Source: Microbacterium oleivorans NBRC 103075 (GTDB lineage Bacteria > Actinomycetota > Actinomycetes > Actinomycetales > Microbacteriaceae). Taken from it: DNA of 64,000 nt. The stretch lies in NCBI RefSeq assembly GCF_001552475.1, contig NZ_BCRG01000002.1, forward strand, positions 186,001-250,000, in the 5' to 3' direction. Below are positions 57,280 to 64,000 of this stretch, piece by piece. A program made the translations under genes and the position numbers. Every line of letters starts with the position of its first letter. Positions within the stretch are counted from its first letter, which is position 1. The notes beneath the pieces were generated by a model. It saw nothing but the letters and a program-made list of their open reading frames with translations, was not told where the DNA came from and ran no database searches.

Positions 57280-59942
57280 GCGGTCGCACCCTCCAGCGCC
57301 GAGACGATACTCGTCAGCGCCGTCGGCAGAGCCGAGGCATCCGTCCCGCCGCCCTGTGCGACGTCATCGCGACCGCCGCCGCCACCGCCGAGGACACCTG
57401 CGGCGGTCTTCGCCAGCAGACCGGCCTTCGCTCCGGCAGCACGGGCAGCGTCGTTCGTGGCGACGATGACGACCGGACGACCGCCCGCCTCTCCGCCGAG
57501 GGCGACGACACCCGCGTCGGAACCGAGACGTTCGCGGATCTGAAGAGCCAGCGAGCGGAGATCATCGGCGGAACCCACGGTGCCCACGGACTGGGCGACG
57601 ACGCGGTACGCGCCAGCGGACACAGCCGCAGCCGCGAGCGCCGGAACGCGCTCACCGAGCGCCTTCGCCTCGAACTGCGCGATCTTCTTCTCCGCGGCCT
57701 TCAGGTTCGCCTGCAACTCCGCGATGCGAGCCGGAAGCTGATCACGAGGGATCTTGAGGCCCGAGGTGAGCTGCGACACGATCGCTCGCTCCGCTGCCAG
57801 CTCGCGGAACGCGTCTTGGCCGACGAGAGCCTCGACGCGGCGATTGGAGGCGCCGACCGACGATTCCCCGACCAGGTTGATGAGCCCGACCTGCGCACTC
57901 GATGAGACGTGCGTCCCGGCGCAGAGTTCGCGCGACCACGGGCCGCCGATGTCGACCATGCGGACGGTGTCGCCATACTTCTCGCCGAAGAGTGCCATCG
58001 CACCGGCGGCCTTCGCCTCGTCGAGCGACATGACACGGGTGGTGACCTCGAGGTCGTCACGGACGGCGTTGTTGGCGATCTCTTCGATCTCACTGCGCGT
58101 CTCGGGCGACAGCGCCTGTCCCCATGAGAAGTCGAACCGGAGATACCCGGCACGGTTCAGTGAGCCCGCCTGCGTCGCGCTCTTGCCGAGCGTGTCGCGG
58201 AGTGCGGCGTGAACGAGGTGGGTCGCGGAGTGCGCCTGCGCGGCCGCGCGGCGGTTGGCGGCATCCACCACGGTCGTCGCGACATGTCCCACGGCGACCT
58301 CACCCGTCGTCACCTCGACGGTGTGGCTGATGAGGCCCGGAACGGGCTTCTGCACGTCGAGGACTTCGAGCTCGTACCCCGGGCCGACGATGACGCCCTT
58401 GTCGGCGACCTGACCGCCCGACTCCGCGTAGAGGGCGGTCTCGGCGACGATCACTTCCGCGATCTGCCCCTGCGACGCGCGGTCGGCGGGTGCACCGTCA
58501 ACCAGGATGCCGAGGATCCGCGACTCCGTCTCGAGGTCGGTGTACCCGGTGAAGACCGTCTCTCCGAGCGCACGGAAATCGCGGTAGATGCTCGTGTCGG
58601 CCAGCTGGCCCTTCCGAGAGCGGGCATCGGCCTTAGCGCGGTCGCGCTGCTCCTTCATGAGGGTGTCGAAGCCGGCACGATCAACGGTGAGACCCGCCTC
58701 TTCGGCGATCTCGAGCGTCAGGTCGATCGGGAAACCGTAGGTGTCGTGGAGGAGGAATGCCTGCGACCCGCTCAGCGCGGTCGACTGCGTCGACTTGGCG
58801 GACTCGATGGACGTGTCGAGGATCTCTGAGCCGCTCGCGAGGGTACGGAGGAAAGTCGCCTCTTCGGCCAGTGCGTACTGCGCGAGACGCCCGTAGTCGG
58901 TCTCGACGACGGGGTACGACTCCTTCATCGCGTCGCGAGAGACGGCGAACAGCTCGGCGAACGTGGGCCCGTCGACGCCGAGCAGCCGCATCGAACGGAT
59001 GGCGCGGCGCATGAGCCGACGGAGGATGTACCCGCGGCCGTCGTTCGCCGGCGTCACACCATCGGAAAGCAGCATGAGCGATGACCGGATGTGGTCGGCC
59101 ACCACGCGGAAGCGGACGTCGTCCTCGTGGTTCTCGCCGTAACGCTTGCCGGAGAGTTCGACCGCCTTGTCGAGCACGGGACGGACCTGGTCGGTCTCGT
59201 ACATGTTGTCGACGCCCTGCTTGATGAACGCGACACGCTCGAGGCCCATACCGGTGTCGATGTTCTGAGCCGGCAGGTCACCGATGATGTCGAACTCGTA
59301 CTTCGAGCGCACGTTGGTGATCTCGTACTGCATGAACACGAGGTTCCAGATCTCGACGTACCGATCGTCGTCCGTCGCCGGACCGCCGTCGATCCCGTAG
59401 GCGGGGCCGCGGTCGAAGAAGATCTCCGAGCAGGGGCCCGCCGGGCCTGGAAGGCCCGTGGTCCAGTAGTTCGTGTCCTTGCCCAGGCGCTGGATGCGCT
59501 CCTCGGGGAGGGTCGAGTGCTCGAGCCAGAGCTGGATCGCCTCGTCATCCTCTTCGTAGACCGTGACCCAGAGGTCCTTCGGGTCGAACCCGAGGCCGCC
59601 GTCCTCGTCGGGAGTCGTGAGCAACTCCCACGCGTAACGGATCGCGTCCTTCTTGAAGTAGTCGCCGAACGACCAATTGCCGAGCATCTGGAAGAACGTG
59701 CCGTGACGCGGGGTCTTGCCGACCTCTTCGATGTCGTTGGTGCGGATGCACTTCTGGTTGTCCGCCGCGCGCTTGTAGGGGGCGGGCACATCGCCCGAGA
59801 GATACGGGATGAAAGGGACCATGCCGGCGACCGTGAACAGGAGAGCCGGATCATCGCTGACGAGGGATGCCGAGGGCACGATCGTGTGCCCCTTCTTCTC
59901 GAAGTAGTCCAGGTAACGCCGGGCGATCTCAGCGGTCTTCAT
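57276..59942 (-). CDS. alaS: Alanyl-tRNA synthetase
   Basis: An 888-residue class II synthetase. Catalytic domain (1-260) with ARRYLDYFEKKGH and DNQKCIRTNDIEEVG; tRNA-recognition helices; editing domain with zinc/substrate site HSATHLVHAAL and CAGTHVSSSAQV; C-terminal DHHA1 domain (about 760-888) with GGGGGGRDDVAQGGG. GAGGA lies 6 bases before the ATG. It is followed directly by ruvX. Confidence 0.98.
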   Translation of the reverse strand: MKTAEIARRYLDYFEKKGHTIVPSASLVSDDPALLFTVAGMVPFIPYLSGDVPAPYKRAADNQKCIRTNDIEEVGKTPRHGTFFQMLGNWSFGDYFKKDAIRYAWELLTTPDEDGGLGFDPKDLWVTVYEEDDEAIQLWLEHSTLPEERIQRLGKDTNYWTTGLPGPAGPCSEIFFDRGPAYGIDGGPATDDDRYVEIWNLVFMQYEITNVRSKYEFDIIGDLPAQNIDTGMGLERVAFIKQGVDNMYETDQVRPVLDKAVELSGKRYGENHEDDVRFRVVADHIRSSLMLLSDGVTPANDGRGYILRRLMRRAIRSMRLLGVDGPTFAELFAVSRDAMKESYPVVETDYGRLAQYALAEEATFLRTLASGSEILDTSIESAKSTQSTALSGSQAFLLHDTYGFPIDLTLEIAEEAGLTVDRAGFDTLMKEQRDRAKADARSRKGQLADTSIYRDFRALGETVFTGYTDLETESRILGILVDGAPADRASQGQIAEVIVAETALYAESGGQVADKGVIVGPGYELEVLDVQKPVPGLISHTVEVTTGEVAVGHVATTVVDAANRRAAAQAHSATHLVHAALRDTLGKSATQAGSLNRAGYLRFDFSWGQALSPETRSEIEEIANNAVRDDLEVTTRVMSLDEAKAAGAMALFGEKYGDTVRMVDIGGPWSRELCAGTHVSSSAQVGLINLVGESSVGASNRRVEALVGQDAFRELAAERAIVSQLTSGLKIPRDQLPARIAELQANLKAAEKKIAQFEAKALGERVPALAAAAVSAGAYRVVAQSVGTVGSADDLRSLALQIRERLGSDAGVVALGGEAGGRPVVIVATNDAARAAGAKAGLLAKTAAGVLGGGGGGRDDVAQGGGTDASALPTALTSIVSALEGATA

Positions 59943-60009
59943 CGTGTGTCCTCAACTGCATGCGTGATCAGCCGCGCCCTGTGGGCCTCGGCCGGGAGAT
60001 GGGGGTGGG

Positions 60010-60231
60010 TCAGTCGTCGAGCTGCGCGGCCGCGGCATCCTGGGCGTCCGCCACGAGGCCCTCGATCTTGGCCTCCTGGGTCCGGTACGCGTCGGCCATC
60101 CGGTCCGTGAACTCGGAGATGCGGAGATCGACCTCGGCGAGGACTTCCTGGCCTCGAGGGTCCTTGTTGATCAGGTGAGCGGCGATGAAACCGCCGGCGA
60201 TGCCCATCAGGAACCAGAGGACTTTCTTCAT
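60010..60231 (-). CDS. Small membrane-associated protein between rpsD and alaS
   Basis: A 73-residue protein: a hydrophobic N-terminal segment KKVLWFLMGIAGGFIAAHLIN, then a charged helical region (QEVLAEVDLRISEFTDRMADAYRTQEAKIEG) likely to be a coiled coil. It resembles small YtxH-like proteins found at this place in Micrococcales; function unknown. ATG at 60231 is chosen because TAACAT lies 7 bases before it; an ATG three codons earlier has no signal. It ends 67 bases before alaS. Confidence 0.75.
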   Translation of the reverse strand: MKKVLWFLMGIAGGFIAAHLINKDPRGQEVLAEVDLRISEFTDRMADAYRTQEAKIEGLVADAQDAAAAQLDD

Positions 60232-60238
60232 GGGGTCC

Positions 60239-60244
60239 ATGTTA
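60239..60244 (-). promoter_or_regulatory. -10 box of a leaderless promoter (small membrane protein)
   Basis: TAACAT, then GGACCCC (7 bases), then ATG. No Shine-Dalgarno is present for this gene. Confidence 0.4.
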
Positions 60245-60255
60245 GGTGCAAAGCA

Positions 60256-60287
60256 GAAGGGGCGCCGGGTGAACCCGACGCCCCTTC
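60256..60287 (-). terminator. Hairpin terminator after rpsD
   Basis: GAAGGGGCG (60256-60264) pairs with CGCCCCTTC (60279-60287), with an inner CGGGT/ACCCG-like pairing; on the minus strand it is followed by TGCTTTGC. Confidence 0.7.
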
Positions 60288-60319
60288 GAACCGCTCGATC
60301 CGAGCGGCGCATGCTGCGC

Positions 60320-60949
60320 TTAGCGCGCGGCGTAGTACTCGACGACGAGCTGGACTTCACAGGTCACCGGAACCTCGGCGCGCTTGGGGCGACGCTCGAG
60401 ACGGGCCTGGAGCTTGTCGAGCTCGACCGACAGGTAGCTGGGAACCGGCGGCAGGACCTCGGCGTGACCGCCGGCGGCTGCGACCTGGAACGGCTCGAGA
60501 GCCTCGCTCTTGGCCTTGACGTGGATCGTCTGACCCGGCTTCACGCGGAAGGACGGGCGGTCGACGAGCTGGCCGTCGACGAGGATGTGACGGTGCACGA
60601 CGAGCTGACGCGCCTGTGCGGTCGTGCGGGCGAAGCCCGAACGGAGCACGAGCGAGTCGAGACGCATCTCGAGGAGCTCGACGAGGTTCTCACCGGTCAG
60701 CCCCTCCGTGCGGCGGGCCTCGTTGAACGTGTTGCGCATCTGCTTCTCGCGGATGCCGTACTGCTCGCGCAGACGCTGCTTCTCGCGAAGACGGACGGCG
60801 TAGTCGCTGTCCTGCTTGCGCTTGGTGCGGCCGTGCTCACCGGGAGCGTAGGGACGCTTCTCGAGGTAGCGGGCGGCCTTGGGGGTCAGTGCGACGCCGA
60901 GGGCGCGCGAGAGGCGCACCTTGCGGCGGTCCTGGGACTTCGTTGCCAC
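60320..60949 (-). CDS. rpsD: 30S ribosomal protein S4
   Basis: A 209-residue primary 16S rRNA-binding protein of the non-zinc type. ATKSQDRRKVRLSRALGVALTPKAARYLEKRPYAPG starts the protein, and the S4 RNA-binding domain contains MRLDSLVLRSGFARTTAQARQLVVHRHILVDG. GTG at 60949 fits with GGAAGGAAG upstream; an ATG 12 codons earlier lacks homology. The 166-base upstream gap holds a TAGGCT hexamer and a leader of about 140 bases. Confidence 0.98.
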   Translation of the reverse strand: MATKSQDRRKVRLSRALGVALTPKAARYLEKRPYAPGEHGRTKRKQDSDYAVRLREKQRLREQYGIREKQMRNTFNEARRTEGLTGENLVELLEMRLDSLVLRSGFARTTAQARQLVVHRHILVDGQLVDRPSFRVKPGQTIHVKAKSEALEPFQVAAAGGHAEVLPPVPSYLSVELDKLQARLERRPKRAEVPVTCEVQLVVEYYAAR

Positions 60950-61095
60950 GAAATCTTCCTTCCATGACGTGGCCATGTCTTTCACGGCTCACGGGCGTAT
61001 CGCCTTCTCTCGCCCTTGCGGACTGCACGCCGGGGCACGCCGAAAGGTGGGAAAGAGAGAAGAGGATGCCCGAAAACACGGTTTCGAGCCGGTTA

Positions 61096-61101
61096 AGCCT
61101 A
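61096..61101 (-). promoter_or_regulatory. Candidate -10 box of rpsD
   Basis: TAGGCT in TTAGGCTTAACC, about 150 bases before the rpsD start. The long leader could host S4-related control, but I cannot show a specific fold. Confidence 0.35.
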
Positions 61102-61115
61102 ACAGACGGGGCGGA

Positions 61116-62036
61116 TCATCCCTGGCCGCGCGGCAGATCCAGCGCGCCGGCCGGGTAGAAGGGCAGGGTGTCTGCGCCGAGATCGGCGAGGCGGTACCAC
61201 CCGACGGTCGTATCGCCGTCGAGGACGGGCAGTCGGCTGTCGCGTGGAAGCGATTCCAGCTCGGGGCTCCGCACGGCGAACACGTAGGCGATCTCGTGCC
61301 CTTGGCGCCCCTCGTTGTCGAAGATGTTCTCGATGACGCCGAGCAGCCCCGCCCCGGTGACGGTGGCTCCCAGTTCCTCGGCGATCTCGCGACGGACCGC
61401 AGCCTCGGCACGCTCGCCCGGTTGCACTCCCCCGCCCGGGGCGCGGAGGAACGCGCGTCGGGCGGACGAGGCCGGGTACTCTTCGCCCAGGACGTATCCG
61501 TCTTTCACCACGAGTGCGACCGCGATGACACGAATGCGGGGACGCGAACGCAGGCCTGCTGCGTACGACCCGAGTGCCCGGCCGTACATCGGCACCTCGT
61601 GGGAGAGCGCATCGAGTGCGGTGCGCAGGGCACGAACGGGTTTGTCGTCGTCGTACAGCGCCAAGGCGCGGAACGCCTCAGCTGCGCGCGCGAGCGGGTC
61701 TGTCGGCGAGATCTCCTTCAGAACCGAGATCGCACCTGAGGCATCCCCCACGTTCCGCAGAGAACTCGCCAGCTGGATGATCGCCTGGCTGTCGAACGGC
61801 GCGGACAGTCCTGCTGCGAGTGACTCGCGGTAGAGCGGGATTGCGGCTGCCTCCTCGCCCAGAAAGTCCTCCACCGACGCGAGTTCGAACAGCACCCGGG
61901 CATCGTCGTCAGCTCGTTCTGCGAGTACCGCCGACATGGCCGATCGCAGCTCGTCCGGCCGGGTGTCGTCGGCGTCTGCCCAGACCATCTCGAGCCGTCG
62001 CTCCCAGTCATCGCGCGTTCCGGTCGCGTCACTCAC
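61116..62036 (-). CDS. TPR domain - Nudix hydrolase fusion protein
   Basis: A 306-residue two-part protein. Residues about 10-160 are helical tetratricopeptide-like repeats of the TPR_5 group ([32 protein letters not shown], then [24 protein letters not shown]). Residues about 167-306 are a Nudix hydrolase with a full Nudix box: G-G-V-Q-P-G-E ... R-R-E-I-A-E-E-L-G at 202-223. Nudix enzymes cleave nucleoside diphosphate-linked compounds; substrate unknown. The frame is continuous across the junction, so this is not two genes. GTG overlaps the rarA stop by 8 bases (GTGAGTGA). Confidence 0.88.
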   Translation of the reverse strand: MSDATGTRDDWERRLEMVWADADDTRPDELRSAMSAVLAERADDDARVLFELASVEDFLGEEAAAIPLYRESLAAGLSAPFDSQAIIQLASSLRNVGDASGAISVLKEISPTDPLARAAEAFRALALYDDDKPVRALRTALDALSHEVPMYGRALGSYAAGLRSRPRIRVIAVALVVKDGYVLGEEYPASSARRAFLRAPGGGVQPGERAEAAVRREIAEELGATVTGAGLLGVIENIFDNEGRQGHEIAYVFAVRSPELESLPRDSRLPVLDGDTTVGWYRLADLGADTLPFYPAGALDLPRGQG

Positions 62037-63348
62037 CGAGGAGCTTCCGGATCTTCTCGAGTCGAGCGGAGATGTCACGCTCGACGCCACGCCCCGTGGG
62101 CTCGTAGTACCGCCGGCCGCGCAGTTCGTCGGGGAGGTACTGCTGCGTCGCGACGCCGACCTCCAGATCGTGCGGGTAGATGTAGCCCTTGCCGTGGCCG
62201 AGACGCTTCGCGCCGGCATAGTGGGCGTCACGCAGGTGCACCGGAACCCGCCCGAAGCCGCCCGCCCGCACGTCCGCGATCGCGGCATTGATCGCGTTGT
62301 AGGCGGCGTTCGACTTGGCGGTCGTCGCGAGGTAGGCGGTCGCCTCCGCGAGCGGGATGCGGCCCTCCGGCATCCCGATGAAGGCCACGGCGTCAGCCGC
62401 GGCGACGGCGATCTGCAGCGCCTGAGGATCAGCGAGCCCGATGTCCTCCGCCGCAGAGATCACGAGGCGCCGCGCAATGAAGCGCGGATCCTCACCCGCC
62501 TCGATCATGCGCGCGAGGTAGTGAATGGCGGCATCCGGGTCAGACCCGCGAATGGATTTGATGAACGCGCTGATGACGTCGTAGTGCTCATCACCCTGTC
62601 GGTCGTAACGCAACAACGCTCGATCGACCGCTTGAGCGACGTGCTCGGCCGTGATGACCGGGGCGTCGTCGCCGGGCTCCGCCATGGATGCTGCTGCCTC
62701 GAGCGATGTCAGCGCGCGACGCGCGTCACCCGAGGCGAGGTGCACGAGAGCCGCCCTGGCGTCGTCGGAGAGCTCCACAGCACCGGCGAGGCCCCGCGCA
62801 TCGCTGACCGCGCGGTCCAGCAGCATCCCGAGGTCCTCATCGGTCAAGGGCTGCAGCGTGAGAAGGAGGGAGCGCGACAGCAGCGGGGAGATCACCGAGA
62901 ACGACGGGTTCTCGGTCGTGGCGGCGATGAGAATGACCCACCCGTTCTCGACGCCGGGCAGCAATGCGTCTTGCTGCGCCTTCGTGAAGCGGTGGATCTC
63001 GTCGAGGAAGAGGATCGTGGAGGCACCGTAGAGGTCGCGCTGCGTCATCGCCTCCTGCATCACCTCACGGACGTCCTTCACGCCGGCGGTCACCGCGGAG
63101 AGTTCGACGAATCGCCGACCGGACGTGCGAGCGATCGCTTGGGCGAGCGTCGTCTTACCCGTACCGGGCGGCCCCCACAGGATGACGGACACCGCGCCGG
63201 TCGTGGCGCGACCGGGGTCCGCGAGTGCGACCAGCGGCGAGCCGGGCTTGAGCAGGTGAGTCTGACCGGCGACCTCGTCGAGGGAGGCGGGACGCATCCT
63301 CACGGCCAGAGGCGTCGCTCCACGGAAAAGCGCGTCACTCTGTGCCAT
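62029..63348 (-). CDS. rarA: Replication-associated recombination protein A
   Basis: A 439-residue AAA+ ATPase (MgsA/WHIP family) acting at stalled forks. Walker [12 protein letters not shown], Walker [11 protein letters not shown], sensor [18 protein letters not shown] and the C-terminal tetramerisation region [32 protein letters not shown] are complete. ATG is leaderless with TAGCCT six bases upstream. Diverges from the small membrane protein at 63476. Confidence 0.96.
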   Translation of the reverse strand: MAQSDALFRGATPLAVRMRPASLDEVAGQTHLLKPGSPLVALADPGRATTGAVSVILWGPPGTGKTTLAQAIARTSGRRFVELSAVTAGVKDVREVMQEAMTQRDLYGASTILFLDEIHRFTKAQQDALLPGVENGWVILIAATTENPSFSVISPLLSRSLLLTLQPLTDEDLGMLLDRAVSDARGLAGAVELSDDARAALVHLASGDARRALTSLEAAASMAEPGDDAPVITAEHVAQAVDRALLRYDRQGDEHYDVISAFIKSIRGSDPDAAIHYLARMIEAGEDPRFIARRLVISAAEDIGLADPQALQIAVAAADAVAFIGMPEGRIPLAEATAYLATTAKSNAAYNAINAAIADVRAGGFGRVPVHLRDAHYAGAKRLGHGKGYIYPHDLEVGVATQQYLPDELRGRRYYEPTGRGVERDISARLEKIRKLLGE

Positions 63349-63354
63349 TCGTCC

Positions 63355-63360
63355 AGGCTA
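63355..63360 (-). promoter_or_regulatory. -10 box of a leaderless promoter (rarA)
   Basis: TAGCCT, then GGACGA, then ATG. Same spacer as the GDSL hydrolase and pdtaR promoters. Confidence 0.6.
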
Positions 63361-63475
63361 ATCGCCCGCGCCGACATCCCGGGTTCCCGGAGCTTCGACG
63401 GGTTTGTTCCGAGCAGGTCAGCCGAATAATGTGCAGGTGGCTGCGCTCATGCTCAGCCTCGACGGAAGGATCGCC

Positions 63476-63778
63476 GTGGCAGTGAGCAAAGGCAGGGGGC
63501 GCGAGAGCGCACAGGAGCGCGAGCGCGCCCGGGTCTATGAAGCACGTCGCCGCTTCCACGCGTCGGTGATCAGTCGTCGCCGCCGCGACAACGTCATCGC
63601 GGGCGTCGCGGGTGGAGCGCTCCTCCTCGCGATCCTGGGCGGCCAGGTGGCTTATTACACCGTCGGCCCCGGCACGCCCGACCCCGCGCCGTCGCCCACA
63701 CCCGCGCCCAGCGCAGGCCTGACGCCGCCCCTCGCCCCCAGCCCGTCGAGCTCGCCGACACCGACCCCGACCCCGTGA
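63476..63778 (+). CDS. Small membrane protein with proline-rich tail
   Basis: A 100-residue protein: a very basic N-terminal half (ERERARVYEARRRFHASVISRRRRDN), one membrane helix (about 41-63, VIAGVAGGALLLAILGGQVAYYTV), and a 35-residue tail almost wholly Pro, Ser, Thr, Ala. The topology would put the basic half in the cytosol and the tail outside. Unrecognised family; similar small proteins precede DUF349 genes in related genera. GTG at 63476 has GAAGGA 6 bases upstream; a second GTG two codons later is possible. Confidence 0.75.
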   Translation: MAVSKGRGRESAQERERARVYEARRRFHASVISRRRRDNVIAGVAGGALLLAILGGQVAYYTVGPGTPDPAPSPTPAPSAGLTPPLAPSPSSSPTPTPTP

Positions 63779-63789
63779 CCGCCGCGTAC

Positions 63790-63795
63790 TAGGCT
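63790..63795 (+). promoter_or_regulatory. Candidate -10 box of the DUF349 gene
   Basis: TAGGCTGAG, with the same extension as the pyk box, lies about 53 bases before the GTG start, which has its own ribosome site. Confidence 0.4.
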
Positions 63796-63847
63796 GAGTC
63801 ACTAATCCGACCCCCATGCGGCGCATGCCGCCGACGAGGTGACCCCC

Positions 63848-64000
63848 GTGAGTTCCGCCACCCCCGAATCCGCCGAGACCCAGCCCTGGGGCCGAGTCGA
63901 TGACGACGGCACCGTCTCCGTCCGTGAGGGCGAAGAGTGGCGTGTCGTCGGTCAGTACCCTGACGGCACTCCCGAAGAGGCCCTCGCCTACTTCGAGCGC
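63848..64000 (+). CDS. DUF349 domain-containing protein (5' end, partial)
   Basis: The first 51 codons run off the window. The translation begins SSATPESAETQPWGRVDD and continues GTVSVREGEEW, VVGQYPDGTPEEALAYFER, which is the usual N-terminus of long DUF349 helical-repeat proteins of actinobacteria. GTG has GAGGTGA 5 bases upstream. Function of the family is unknown. Confidence 0.85.
   Translation, partial: MSSATPESAETQPWGRVDDDGTVSVREGEEWRVVGQYPDGTPEEALAYFER

Noticed and set aside
59943..60009. T-box leader upstream of alaS
   Set aside because: The gap is only 67 bases, with no T-box motif; a simple Shine-Dalgarno is present.
61116..62036. Two separate genes (TPR and Nudix)
   Set aside because: There is no stop or plausible second start with a ribosome site at the junction, and the frame is continuous.

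Overview
The window is a piece of a high-GC (about 70%) actinobacterial chromosome. Gene order and protein sequences point to the Microbacteriaceae, most likely Microbacterium: rarA-rpsD-alaS-ruvX-mltG-aro-efp-nusB-pyr, an actinobacterial-type IHF domain, PdtaR-like ANTAR regulator, HGxxPAAW and TrpO-like proteins in the trp region, a helicase-defective PriA, and many GTG starts. It is almost entirely core genome. I see no insertion sequence, prophage, integrase, CRISPR array or rRNA gene. Nearly all genes lie on the minus strand and are tightly packed, many with 4-nt (ATGA/GTGA) or 8-nt overlaps.

Layout by region. 0-7.4 kb holds accessory metabolism: the end of a GH35 beta-galactosidase, a DUF427 protein, two MFS transporters, a GDSL hydrolase, a luciferase-like monooxygenase and a DUF885 peptidase-like protein. 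7.4-13.4 kb holds polA, a hotdog thioesterase, a GNAT enzyme, an ANTAR response regulator, tRNA-Leu(CAA) and pyk. 13.4-19.5 kb is glutamate synthase (gltD, gltB). 19.5-26.5 kb runs lgt, trpA/B/C with a small membrane protein, then a TrpO-like membrane protein and hisI/F/G/E. 26.5-33.1 kb is rpe, rsmB, fmt, priA, metK, rpoZ. 33.2-39.9 kb is a six-gene unit: sulfonate/nitrate-type ABC transporter, acetyl-CoA synthetase, O-acetylhomoserine sulfhydrylase and a CoA-binding protein. 39.9-49.5 kb is the pyr operon (pyrR-pyrB-pyrC-PH-like protein-carA-carB-pyrF), ending in a guanylate kinase fused to an actinobacterial IHF domain. 49.7-57.3 kb is nusB, efp and the shikimate genes with mltG and ruvX. 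57.3-64 kb is alaS, a small membrane protein, rpsD, a TPR-Nudix fusion, rarA, a small membrane protein and the start of a DUF349 gene.

Expression signals are unusually readable. Eleven genes have a TANNNT -10 hexamer exactly 6 or 7 bases before the start codon, the layout of leaderless mRNAs; this also decides several starts (for example GTG at 696 and ATG at 60231). The pyr operon has a recognisable PyrR-binding hairpin directly abutting the pyrR Shine-Dalgarno. Perfect hairpins end several convergent or tandem units.

Most notable observations: the IHF-guanylate kinase fusion at the end of a PyrR-controlled operon; the leaderless promoter set; a strongly over-represented heptamer GGATGCC/GGCATCC (about 85-90 copies by hand count); the acs-metY-ABC operon placed between gmk and rpoZ, with coaBC absent from its usual place; and the TPR-Nudix fusion. 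No gap of more than 300 bases lacks a gene; the largest (49464-49689 and 60950-61115) are upstream regions of pyrR and rpsD.
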